A stretch of DNA of 64,000 bases. Source: Pseudoneurospora amorphoporcata (Eukaryota > Ascomycota > Sordariomycetes > Sordariales > Sordariaceae). Where the stretch lies: NCBI GenBank assembly GCA_033297205.1, contig MU859182.1, positions 42,250-106,249 on the forward strand, in the 5' to 3' direction. A program made the translations under genes and the position numbers. Below the pieces are notes generated by a model, which had not been told where the DNA came from, ran no database searches, and was given only the letters and a program-made list of their open reading frames with translations. This document shows, in pieces, positions 34,301 through 45,942 of this stretch (positions are counted from its first letter, which is position 1; each line of letters opens with the position of its first letter).

Positions 34301-36186
34301 CCAGAGGTGTCATAGTCATTGCTTATGGGGCCTTTATCACCCATCAAGGTTTTTGGAATGGGTTTCTTGGCACAGACCGTCCAAAATCCTCTTGCCTCTG
34401 GGAACTCGAATCTTCCGATGATCTTTGGTTGGATTGCCAGGTTCGTGATGGCAAGCGCACTGGCCTTTCCTCGTCCCACGGCACAGACTAGTTGGAGATC
34501 GCTGCGGACACCTTCCGAATTCCGTTCCTCCTCGCTGTCAGGCAACGTGACGGGCTGGCCATATGTCATCTTTTGTATTGGTGCGATGCTCAGGAGTCGG
34601 TCGTGGATTCGAAAGTTGAGATCTCCGCTCTTGATGGCCTTGGCGGCGGACATGGCTTGCTCCGGAGACGTTGACTCCTCGCCATATAGGTCATCGTCGT
34701 CGTCCTCGAGATCTTCATCGTCAAGATCCAAGTCCAGATCGACATCCTGAATTCGCGACTTCCTCTTCTGAGTTTGGCCCTGTCTCCTGGTCCAGCCAAG
34801 CAAGACGGAATCGCCTTCCTCGGAGCCCACAAACACGGTAGATCTCCCCACCCGGGACAGCGAAGTAACGCGCGACTGTATGACACTACCTCCCGCTTCT
34901 GGGGCTAGCATCTTAATGCTCAGGCCCGATACCGTACGTCCGTCGATGCGGAAGGTGATGAGCCCCAGGCGGCCGTCGTTGAGAATCAGGAGGAATTCGC
35001 CGAGTTCTGCCGCCAAAACGTCGATAGCGCACCCTTCAAGGCGGAGGTCCAAATCGGATTGGTCGACAAGGCTAAAGGAGGTAGTCTGCTTAGTGAGAGG
35101 GTTGACAGCAACTCCGTTGGATTTGCCAGACTGGTCGATATGGATGAGTTCGTTGGCTCCTATAAGCAAAGCACCACCCACAGGTGCCGGGAGGGCGACA
35201 ACACGGAATAAATCCTGAGGCAGTCCGTTAACAGCCAGGATGGTGGTCGAGGCTCTTTGCTGGAGGTCAAGGGTGAAGACCATGTATGTAAAATGGTCCT
35301 TGTGACCGAGCGAGTTGGAGGCGGTCTTGGTGGAGGACAGGACACCAATGGTGGGATCTCGATACTCATGCAAGAAGGCGAGATGCACAGGATGGAGGAG
35401 ACTAGCTTCAAGTTTGGAGAGGCGAAGGACGAAAGATGGTGAATATGGTGTGTCTTCTATAGTGCTAGCTCCATTTGCGATGGCGCCGGAAAGGTCCTTT
35501 TTGGGCCTTGGGCCATCCAGCTCTTCATCCCAATTATCCATGTCTATGTCCTCATCCGGCTGTTTGAAGGGCAAGATAGCCAGATTCCTCTCGCTGAACT
35601 TGAGCGCAGCGCATCTGCTCGCTGGATCTGCAACCAACAGAGTGGGATAGTGGTGTAGAGGCGCGACCCACGGGCTCCCTACGAGCTCTTCTTGTTCGTA
35701 GTAGTGAATCGAGACGGTCTCGAGAGTGTTGCGTTCGACATTCCACTCGACCAGACTGAGGCGGGCGTCGCGGAAGGAGAGGAGCAGGCAGTCGGCGCCG
35801 CCGGACGAGCTGCCGCTGGGCTTCTTGATTCGAGCGAGACCTGTTATGGTGCCGGGCAGGGTGACTTGGGCGACAAGTACCAGCTTGGCGCTATTGGCAC
35901 GATCGGCCCTTGCAGCAATATTATCTCCACCCAGAAACGAAGCCTCAAAGCCATCATCGTCGTTTACGAGTCTGCTATCGTAGCGGCCGGCCGTGGAGGC
36001 CTTGGTTGGGTTGGCGCCATTGAGGGTAGCGGGGGCATCGAGCTCGGCGGAAACGACCTTTGTCTTGAATATCTGGAGTAATGACGCTTTTGCGACGGCG
36101 AGATTAATACCCTGGCCAGGGACGAGCTGGAGGGTTACTGAATGGGTGACGGCCGTGGGCGGCGTCAACTCTGTATAGCATTGCAT
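31324..36186 (-). CDS. cft1: Cft1, cleavage and polyadenylation factor subunit 1 (CPSF160 homologue)
   Basis: Minus-strand exons 36186-34092, 34032-33719, 33662-33489, 33429-32178 and 31940-31324 give 1483 residues, near the usual fungal length of about 1450. Phases agree at every joint and rebuild sequence such as GELGLSQIVPM, LYIYRLPDLTKP and YLILRHANDDL. The N-terminus MQCYTELTPPTAVTHSVTLQ is the Cft1 signature. Next come the beta-propeller region with an acidic loop (DLDLDLDDEDLEDDDDD, near 34690-34740) and the CPSF-A region, ending LERFMELGTGKRQEIAGRAGY. The protein is the large beta-propeller scaffold of the nuclear cleavage/polyadenylation complex, which helps recognise the poly(A) signal. 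The assembly gap and junk at 31980-32165 lie inside the last intron; the joint FDPE-HPKSLQGHLLLHRTTF suggests no coding sequence is lost. The gene is divergent from fab1. Confidence 0.93.
31990..32039. repeat. A- and G-homopolymer tract beside the gap
   Basis: A run of A is followed by about 19 G and then further A runs. It sits inside the cft1 intron and adjoins the gap, so assembly error is more likely than biology. Confidence 0.7.
32134..32143. other. assembly gap, 10 Ns
   Basis: Ten Ns of conventional length mark a join of unknown size. The left flank is an A/G/C low-complexity tract (31990-32133) and the right flank is GC-rich with a C10 run (32158-32167). Both sides look like low-quality contig ends. 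Confidence 0.95.
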
Positions 36187-37942
36187 CGTGTGGGATTTGG
36201 GAGCATGTCGATGCTAGACGAAGCTCGGAATAATAAGTCTGGCGGCAGTGAGGTGATTGTGATGTTCTGTTATTCTTCGGTAAAGGTTAGCGTGCCAGCT
36301 GCGGAACGGTTGTAACGTGAAGACGAAGCTACGCAATCCCAGACTTAGTTCCCTACGCGCGTTGTGATGTTGAGGTGGATGGCTGATGGAGGATATGATT
36401 CCTTCAAGTTGAGTTGAAGTTGCAAGTCAACACGACCCGACCTCCAATGATAGTTCCAATCCAATGCGCGTCGCGACTGATTGGCTGCAACAACCAGTGA
36501 CGCCAAGCGTTGAATTGGAGAGCTGCCTCAGTGCCAGAGCGGTGTCACGGCCAACGAGAGACACTCGCTGCCAGCTGCCCGCCGTTGAGAAAGTTCTGGA
36601 CCACACGTTTGATGGCTTCGTTGCTTGACCCCACCTCAGCTGAATGGTGAAGCTTTGTGTAACCCATCCCCTCGACACCAGTTCACGTGGAGCACTGAAC
36701 AAGATATTAGCATGGTACAGCACGTTGTATGGCAGCAGACTGAGACATTCTTGTACAAAGCAATGACAGCCATCCGGTGACGCCATACGATCGGTTGACA
36801 TTCCGGGTGGGCAGTGTGCGTGACTACAACGTTTGCCTGCGACTGACAAGGTACCTATGTACTCTAGCTGAAGTGCTCAGGCTGCAACAGTGCAACATTC
36901 AACAACCGATCACTTGATATCCCGCTCAGGACGACATTAACAGGAGACCCCGTGACGCAGACCCAAACATCTGCTGGGCGGCCCGCCGGTGCCTGAACTT
37001 GTTACAAACTTTTCTTTCCATTTCCAAACGGAAGCGAACGGGAGTGGTGTCTAGAGGTACCTACCCTGACATCAGACTTTGGCTCACCATTGGCGATCCC
37101 GCACCGACCTGCTCTTCCACTTTCCCCTCCAACCAAACAACGTCCTCCGATATTTACTTTTACCAGAACTCCATGTGAAATACTTGAGGCGCAACACCAC
37201 CACAAACCTTGCTGGACCCTTCTTTTCCGGATCTGATTCATGACTGGGTGTCTCTCCCTTGTCTGATGCACCCCACGTCATCCGGCCATTGATCTTCTCC
37301 ACGATTCCATCGTACCACTACGACTTTGTCACTTTTTTTTCTTTTTTTTTTAATCCCGTTCCGCTGGGCTGGCAGCTGGCTGACTGTCACGGTCCGGACA
37401 TTTCTTTTCCAGCTTCTGCCGTGAGTCTTCTTCTTCAGATCAAACAATCACCACCCAACACCGGAACCTCGGCGGCCCAATATCAGGGATTGTCAAAGCA
37501 GGAATCTTAACCAACTCACCCTAACCCATGTGATAGGTTCTTTATCCTTGTTCTCCATTGGTCCCCTGTTAAGATCGATAATAGCGAACCTGTGACCTAC
37601 AAGAAGGCTACCTTAGGCTTGGCCGCGGGGCAAACTATCGCTAAACACCCAAACAACCAAAAGAGTCAAGACCAAGCTAAACGGCGCCAGAACCGGCTAT
37701 CGGGCATCCAGACATCCAAAGATAAAACCCATTCGATGTTCCGCCTTTAAACCTTTGTTGCCATTGACGCTCTAGTCCACCACAATCCATGACCATACCG
37801 CTTGCCCGACGTCACCTTGTCCACTTGTTCAACCTAGAGAGCGTACCTGATAAAGGATGATTTCCGACCCTTCTTCCCTCCTGGATTAGCAACGACATTC
37901 TTTGTCGTCACTTCTACCTTCTGAACGACCACTTCCGCCGCG
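36187..37942. other. divergent promoter region of cft1 and fab1
   Basis: 1.76 kb between two housekeeping genes read outward. AGGTACCT palindromes lie at 36849-36856 and 37055-37062. Pyrimidine tracts (37331-37352) and a short-intron-like context suggest a long fab1 5' UTR, possibly spliced. No separate gene was recognised. Confidence 0.5.
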
Positions 37943-40900
37943 ATGGCTTCCGGATCAAACAGGCCATTCAAGCTCCCCCTTGGTCCCCTTTCGCGCTCTA
38001 AAGATGGCGACCATTCCTCCGAGTCCGATTATCCGGGCGGCCGTCGCGACTCTATGGCTGCTCTCTCCATGTCTTCCCATGTCAACCAGGAACAGCTCGC
38101 CAATACCCTTGACCGGATTCACAACACGGCAAGCCAATCCGGAGTCCTGACCACCTTCAACGATTTCGCCCCACCTCCACCACCCGGTACTGTGCCGGTC
38201 GCCGAGAGCAAGGGAACTGCGGGCGAGTTGGTACAACAAGGCCTGAGTGGTCTCTACAGCCGTTTCAAGGAGGTTGTCGGGGTGTCGGGGAAATCTTCTG
38301 CCCACGAGGCCGAAAGTTCTACTAACTCCCAGGATGCCGCGTCCAAGAATGCCAAGAGCCCTATGCCAAATAGCTCCAACAACAGTAGCGCCAAGATATC
38401 GATTCCTTCCCTTCCCAGAGGGGACAGCTCGTCCATCAAGTCGCCTTTTGATGCAAAATCGCCCTTCGATGCGAAATCACCCTTTGAGGCAAAGTCACCC
38501 TTTGAACCAAGGCACACCTTTGATGGGCCCGCCTCTCTCGAGATTCCACCCGCCACGTCTACCGGCACATCACCGGTTTCGCCAACCACCATACCAGCAG
38601 ACCTCCAGTCCTCCCCACAGACAACTAGACCACCATCACTTGCTACGCTGCAGAGCCTCAAGACCGGAAACTCGAGCGCACAGACGATTCCGAGAACGGG
38701 AAGGACGCCCCAGTCAACTGCTGCCAGCCCTACAGTTGCCCCCTTCATGCCAAAAGCGCCGTTTGAAAGGGATAGCTCTAGGGGTCCTGCCAGACACCTC
38801 GATGAACCCTCAAGTTGGGGCTCTGGCCGGCGGAGCATCAGCAGACTTGGTGACGGATCCACGCCGCCTAGCATCGCCGTGAGAACAAGTGTAGATAGCA
38901 CCACGGCCGCTTTAGCACGCGGTAGAAGGGAGGATGACGTGAGTCGCGACAACAGCATCGACAGCCCCATGAGCCCTTCTAGGCCTGTACCAGACGTGCG
39001 CATCTCCTCTGCCTCCTCGCGCTTGTCTGAGACCAACCAGGTTAAGCGAAGGCCTGCCATTATTGACCGTATAAGTCAGTCAAGAGGTCATAGCCACTCC
39101 AGGTCCTCGTCTCTGGAACCCGGCAAGGCAGAGCCCAGCCCCATTAGCACATCAGCACACAGCACTGTTTATCATGACTCGTTTACTCATAATGTCAAAC
39201 CACAGAGGTTACAATCTGGGGCCATGAAAATCCCAGGCACCACGACAAACGAGGGGGCCCCTGAGGTCGTCAATGCTAGGTTAGAAATGATGAAGAAGCA
39301 GGTCCTGAGCAAAGAGTTCTGGATGAAAGACGAAACCACCAAAGAATGCTTTGCCTGCGGTAGCCCATTTTCTGCCTTTCGACGAAAGCATCACTGCCGC
39401 ACTTGTGGCTGCATCTTCGATTCAAAATGCACCTCTACCATTTCAGGACAGAAGTTTGGCGTTCAGGGAACCCTTCGCGTCTGCAAGAATTGCTTGGAGG
39501 TTATAAACCGCCGCTATGAAAGCGGTTCTGATGATTCAGGGGATGAGCCCTTTTTGCCCGCCATCTTTCGATCCAACCAGACCAAGCCGCCTCCTCTTCC
39601 AGCTAGACCTCAGGCGGACGACGAGCTTCATTTTGCCGAACGAACAGAGCAAGCGAATGACACAAGATCCGCAAAAACACCGATGATGGCGATTCCAGCC
39701 ACACGGCGAGTTGGTGATAGCAATCGTCACTCTGCAGTTCTGGAAATTGACATGCCACAGCTCAGCCGGCCAGGATCATCTCGGTCACTGAGATCACTCG
39801 CGGCGGGAAGACCGCAATCATCTAACCATCGGAGGCTTCATTCCAAACATATGTTTTTGACTAGATTCAAGTCTACTACAAATGACGATAGGGCACCTTT
39901 TCGCAAGCCTGCTAGCGAAGAACTTGGGAGGAAATCGAAACTCAGCGCCTTCCACGACGATAATATCATTGATCCAGAACTTGCACCCTATATGTCGGAC
40001 GAGTCAAGTGATGATGAACAAATGAGTAGCATATTTGCAACTTTGAACGGCAATGATATGCCAGCGGCCAGCTTGGATCCTGACAAAGCAGGCACGGGTG
40101 CCTTTATGAACGCTGCAAACAGAAAACATAGGTTCCGCTACGGCGAGAAGAGCACCAGCGGACTTAGTTATACCAGCAGAGGCCACGATGATACTGGCTT
40201 ACCAACTCTCCCTCTCCATACCCGGCCAACCAGGAAGAGAAACCTCAGCACTGCAAGTGTCACGGGCCACCCGCTGCGGTCACCACGCCCGAGATCTGGT
40301 ATCTTCAGCCTCATGCTAAGCACTGGCCCCTCAGCAGACGCCTTGTCTATATGGGATAATCCCGGTGTTGTCGAAGCATCTACACTCAGTAGAAGGGATT
40401 CTTATTTCGAGGGCAGGTCATCAACTGGCGGTCTCAACCCCACGAGCATGAGCCACGTCAAAAAGCTTTTCCGACAACTATTGAACGATGCGGATATTCC
40501 CAACCCTTCAGCGTGGGAAAAGGCCCTCATCCCAATCCTTGACAGGTGCGCTGATGATGTCGACCCGGACATCCGCAACGGAGACGACATGGACATTCGA
40601 CACTGGATCAAGCTGAAAAAGATACCCGGCGGCAAACCGGGCGATACTGCTTACGTCCATGGAGTTGTCTTCTCCAAAAACTTGGCCCTGAAGACCATGC
40701 CCCGCAAGATCGAGAATCCCAAAATCGTTATCATCACTTTCCCAATCGAGTACCAGCGGCACCAGGAGCAGCATTTTATGAGCTTGCAGCCGGTCATAGA
40801 GCAGGAAAAGGAGTATCTGAGGATGGTGGTCAAGAGAATCCTAAAGCTCGAGCCTCGGGTGTTGCTTGTGGAAAAAAACGTTTCTGGCGTGGCTTTACAA

Positions 40901-43900
40901 TATCTTTCGGAAGCTGACGTTGCGGTCGTGTATAACGTCAAGCCGTCGGTTATTGAGGCTGTTTCACGAATTGCAAACATCCCGATCATCTCATCCATGG
41001 ATATGCTAAGCTTGGGTGCCCACGTCGGAACCTGTCAAAACTTCGATGTCAAGACCTTCGTCAACAAGGAGCTCAGAGGCAGGAAGAAGACGTACATTTT
41101 CATCTCCGGCTGTCCAAAAGATCGCGGCTGTACCATTGCTCTTCGTGGCGGGTCGACCGAAATTCTGTCCCGGATGAAGAGGATCACCGAGTTTATGGTT
41201 TACGTGGTATATAACCTGAAGCTCGAATCCTGCTTGATGCGTGATGAATTCGTTTATGTGCCTCCGGAGCTTGAGTCTCCTACACGGCCAGCCACGAAGC
41301 TTCTGAGTGATGGCAGTCAGGTTCCGTCATCGACCACTCCAAGCACACAGACAGGGGACAAGCTGACTCACAGCGGGGCTGAACGAATGCCCAAAGGCGA
41401 TGAGCCTTCTGGACCATCTGAGGTAACCGATAAGCCTAGCGAGAGCAGGATATTGGCAGGGGAACATCCAACCACCGACATCGACACCAGCTCATCAATC
41501 AAGGAGGAGACTGCGGAGGAGCTGGCTCGGGCTGAGTCCGAGACAAACGAAGGCCAGGGTGCGGAAGACTTGCCTATGCCAACGTATTATGGTGACATGG
41601 TCGCCAAATACGAGACCAGAATTCTTTCTGCATCACCTTTCGTCAAGTTCACTCAACCATATCTGCTCATGAGAGCCCGAGAGCAGGAGAGACGTCTGGT
41701 GTATCTCAAACGTCTTCGCGACCAGGACATTGTCGAAGAATTTGGAGAAAGTGAGAAGAGCGAGCATCAGCCTAGGCAGTTTCAGCTTATTAAGCCTGAA
41801 ATGGTGCATGAGCTCGGCCAAAAGGCTCCGCGCCACATCATGGAGGTCCTCCATGCTGTCCATGATGCGGAATACGACAAGGCCCTGTACAACTACCAGA
41901 CCCAAACCAGGCAGTGGGAGAATTACATACAGGGAAGTCTCGACCTGTTCGATCCATACTCGCATCAGAGCATTGTTGTCCTGTACTCGGTCACGTGTAA
42001 TGTGACCCAGGTCCCATGCACGGAGCCCAGCGTGGTGGCGTTTGAGTTCTATAGGGAGACTCCAGACGCACTTGGTGGAATGTACCAAGATTGTACCCTG
42101 GGGCAGTACATCGAGGACGTCTGCGAAAGCGCTGACTCAATTTGTCACTCCAACGGATGCGACCGAAAGATGTTTGAGCATTACCAGACGTATGTTCACG
42201 AAAACGCGCGAATCACCGTCATGGTAGAGGACAAGCCAAAGTGGCCAGAGAACTTCCCCGAGAAACCACACGAAAGAGATGGTTGGAAAGATGGCACCGG
42301 CATCTGCATGTGGAATTACTGCAAGGTATGCAGCAAACATTTTGGACTGATGCCCATGTCGGTGAGCACCTGGAAGTATTCTTTCGGGAAGTATCTGGAA
42401 CTGTCATTTTGGAGTCGTGGTCTACGCCTTCATCCGGAGACAGGATGTCCTCACGATCATCAAAAAGACCATGTTCGGTTCTTCTACTACCTTTATCGCG
42501 ACATTGCCGTCAGGATACACTACGATCCAATCGACTTGTACGAAATCATTGTCCCTAGGTCAAGGATCACCTGGAAGGTTGACCATGACCTGAAGTTGAA
42601 GAACGAAGTCTTTACCAAGGCAGAAGAGCGCTGGAACCGCTTCATCAACTCCGTCAAGGCCAGGTTAAAGAGCATCAGGATTGACAGCGTCTTGCCGGAG
42701 AAGACGGAGCACTGCAAAGCCGAAGTGGAAAGACTGAAAGAGAAGGTTCAGCAGGACCAGGACGAGCTGATTCAGGACCTTCAGGAGGCCTACATAGGCT
42801 CAAAGTACTACGAGGTTCTCCCTATGAACGGAGTTATACGTCAGATGGCGGAGAGGGCTACCGAATGGGACGTGGCATTCAACAAATTTGAGGCCGACTT
42901 CCTCTCGGACAAGGATGTTCGTCAGTTGACTATCATCCAGCTGAAGAAGATGTTTGACCCTAAATCCGGATCCGCGGGTAATGAACTTGGGGAGAAGCCG
43001 TCAGCTGAAACAGTCCACTCCAATGCCAACATCTGCGAACCAGAAGAGAAAGAAAAGCCTTCACAGCCAACGGAAGATGAAGGCGCGAGCCCCAAGACGC
43101 ATTCACCAGTGTCTTCCGCGGCTAGGCCCGTTTCTGTGGTGAAGGAAGAAGCGGTGGATGAAGCCGGGTCCATTCTGGAAAAGGTTGAGCCTCTTGACCT
43201 TGCAACTGCATCCTCCGCCACGCTTATTAAGAATGGGGCGGATCCGGTCCTGGAAACAGCAAAGGTCACCTACAACGAGCCGACTCCAACCGTTACTACC
43301 GCAACCCCCCAACCACTCCCTACACCTCTCTCAAAACTCAACGAAGCATCTCAGTTTACCGGTGGTGAGCTTTCTTTGGTAGAGATGATCGAACTCAAAC
43401 GCCGAGAGCAACAAGCAGCCATGCCCGAGGCTAGCACCTCTGCCGCCGGCGAGGGTTCGATGGAAGGTTTCAGGCCTATTGTTATACCGGAGCGCACGTC
43501 ATCCCGTAAGGCGGGCCTGACGGTGTCGCCTCCCTTGACACGGGCCATTTCGCAACCAGTGGGAGCTATTCCGAAGCTACAGTCCGCTATTCCGAAGGCT
43601 AAGGAGCATAAGATGCCAGAGCCGGGTGATCTTGTGCGGGCAACAGGAGAGGGCTCATCTCTCAAGGGAGATAAGAAGTTTCTTGGTATGAAGATCCGTC
43701 CTTCTGCTATTCCACGTTATCGGCATAGGAATTCGAAGGTGTTCACTCTCGCACGGCACTTTGAGGAGTTGAGCCGGGAGTTTGAGAAGGAGCGAATCAA
43801 GGACAAGAGAGAGCGCCAGGCCAAGATGTCTTTCCCACGTGCATATCTGCCACGTTCTACTACCAAGGCGATCGTGGAGATCTACGAGGATGTCGACCAG

Positions 43901-45942
43901 GCTGTACAAGAACCCGGTACCGCGGAAGAGGGCCACCCCGGTGACAGCGACTCAAAGGACAAGAAGACAATGGAGGGATCCACTCCGGCAGATCAATCCC
44001 AAGGGGATCATTCCAGATTGTCTGCAGACCACGGCAGCAACTCGCTTGGGGAAATCCCATCCCGAGAGCCTACTCCTGAAGATTTGAACCACGAAGCAGA
44101 CGGAGACGAAGGACAACACGAAAGCGAAGCTGAATCTGATGATGAAGATGCAGAAAGTGATGCCGACCGGTCAACATATACGTATGACGATATCCCGACC
44201 GATGTCAGGGACCTTGCTGCATCCATCGAGCCAAGTGAGGAGATACCCGAAGAGCTGCCAAAGCACCAAAGGAAGAGCCTCATGACCATGCTCACCAACT
44301 TCTGGGCTGAGCGCTCCGCCAGTGGATGGCCCACACTTGACTACCCTTACAATTCGACTGACCACATGTTTACCGACTCGAACGTGATTGTCAGAGAAGA
44401 CGAGCCAAGTTCGGTTGTGGCATTTGCGATGAATTCCACGGATTACCACGTCCAGCTTCGAAATATTCGAAGAAACTCTAGGAAAACCCAGCAGCAACAA
44501 CAAGCACAGAAGCAGCAGCAGAAAGAGCAACAGCAGCAGCAGCAGCAGCCGCCACGACAGCAGGAGTCACCCTCCCAGGATCCCGAAGAGAGCAGTGACA
44601 GCGGCATGCTAGAGATGAAGGGCGGCGGCGGCGCCGGTCCCGACCTCAGCGAAGCCGAACTCGAACAAAGCATGCTCCGCCCCTTTGGCACCCACCTTAA
44701 GTTCCAATTCATGGAAGGCTCCGGCAAGTTCACGTGCAAGATCTTCTTCGCGGAGCAATTCGACGCTTTACGACGCAAGTGCGGCGTCGGCGATCGCATC
44801 GTCGAGTCCTTGTCTCGCTGTCTCAAATGGGACTCCAAAGGCGGCAAGACCAAATCGGTCTTCCTCAAGACGCTCGACGACCGACTAGTGATGAAGTCCC
44901 TTTCCCCCATTGAGACCTCGGCCTTCCTCGGTTTCGCTCCGGTATACTTTGAGTTCATGGCCCAAGCCCTTTTTCACGATTTACCTTCGGTCATCGCCAA
45001 GATGCTCGGTTTCTTCCAAGTAATCATCAAGAACCCTCTCACCAACACCGAAGTCAAACTGGATCTCTTACTCATGGAAAATTTGTTTTATGACCGCTCC
45101 CCAACCCGCACCTTTGATTTAAAGGGCTCGATGCGCAACCGCAAAATCCAATCAACCGGCGAACAAAACGAAGTCTTGCTGGATGAAAACATGGTCGAGT
45201 ACATCTGGGAATCCCCGCTCTTCGCCCGCGAACATTCCAAACGTTTACTTAGGGCATCCGTCTGGAATGACACTTTGTTTTTAGCGAGGCAAAACGTGAT
45301 GGATTACTCGTTGATGATCGCCGTCGACGAAAACAAAAAAGAACTGGTGGTGGGTATCATCGATTGCATCCGCACGTGGACGTGGGATAAGCGGCTCGAG
45401 AGCTGGATCAAAGACCGCGGGTTCGCGGGCGGGGGGAGGAATCGGCCGACGGTCACCAGTCCGAAGGAGTATAAGAGTCGGTTTAGAGAGGCTATGGCTA
45501 GGTATGTACTCACTGGTCCTGCGAGGTTTACGTGTTTGGTTGTGTTGTCAAGAAGTGGGGGGTTGGTTTTGTTGAGGGCTTGAATGATTGGGTGTTGATG
45601 TTTGTGTTCATGGGGCGAGGGGATGAGCGGGATGACCAATGATGACCATGATGATGATTCCCCTTCATTTCAACGGAACAATGACTGACACATTCTTGGA
45701 TACCTTTTTTTTCCTTTTGGCATCATTACAGATATATCCTCCAAGCACCCAATTGCTGGCATCACTTTGGTACTGGCCCATCTGGTACTCCTTCTCTAAG
45801 GGCTGTTGGGCCTGCTCCTGGTTCTGCTCCTAGGACGACTAGGTCCGCGGCGGGGGATGTTAGTGTTACTACTCGGTCGGCGTCGGTAAGGGGACCGTCG
45901 ATAAGAGAATCGGTCAGGGGGTCGGTGAGGGGGATGGAATGA
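37943..45942 (+). CDS. fab1: Fab1/PIKfyve, phosphatidylinositol-3-phosphate 5-kinase
   Basis: Two exons, 37943-45501 and 45732-45942, joined in frame (MARYILQAPNCWHHF), giving 2589 residues. The enzyme makes PtdIns(3,5)P2 on endosome and vacuole membranes. Domains in order: disordered Ser/Pro-rich N-terminus with four KSPF[DE]A-type repeats (38434-38505); FYVE finger at about 468-527 (CFACGSPFSAFRRKHHCRTC), which binds PtdIns3P; a CCT/TCP-1-like chaperonin domain near 915-1110 (VVYNVKPSVIEAVSRIANIP), which binds the Vac14/Fig4 partners; a conserved Cys/Trp-rich region around 1400-1600; poly-Gln near 2183-2215; and a C-terminal PIP kinase domain from about 2250, with FLKTLDDRLVMKSLS, TRTFDLKGSMRNR, NVMDYSLMIAV and GIIDCIRTWTWDK. 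All kinase motifs are intact. The uninterrupted frame past 45501 would end in a wrong tail without the splice. Confidence 0.95.
38434..38505 (+). repeat. four 18-nt tandem repeats in fab1 (KSPFDA units)
   Basis: Four consecutive 18-nt units encode KSPFDA, KSPFDA, KSPFEA and KSPFEP. They differ at third positions, so the repeat is not recent. The S-P steps could be phosphorylation sites. Confidence 0.8.
44490..44560 (+). repeat. CAG/CAA-rich poly-Gln tract in fab1
   Basis: About 20 glutamine codons interrupted by Ala, Lys and Glu lie just ahead of the kinase domain. The tract is likely length-variable. Confidence 0.8.

Noticed and set aside
38254..39060. 268-codon minus-strand open frame
   Set aside because: Antisense shadow of the fab1 N-terminal coding region.
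45502..45583. Unspliced C-terminal tail of Fab1
   Set aside because: Splicing at GTATGT (45502) to 45732 restores the conserved RYILQAPNCWHHF end, so the read-through tail is not the real terminus.
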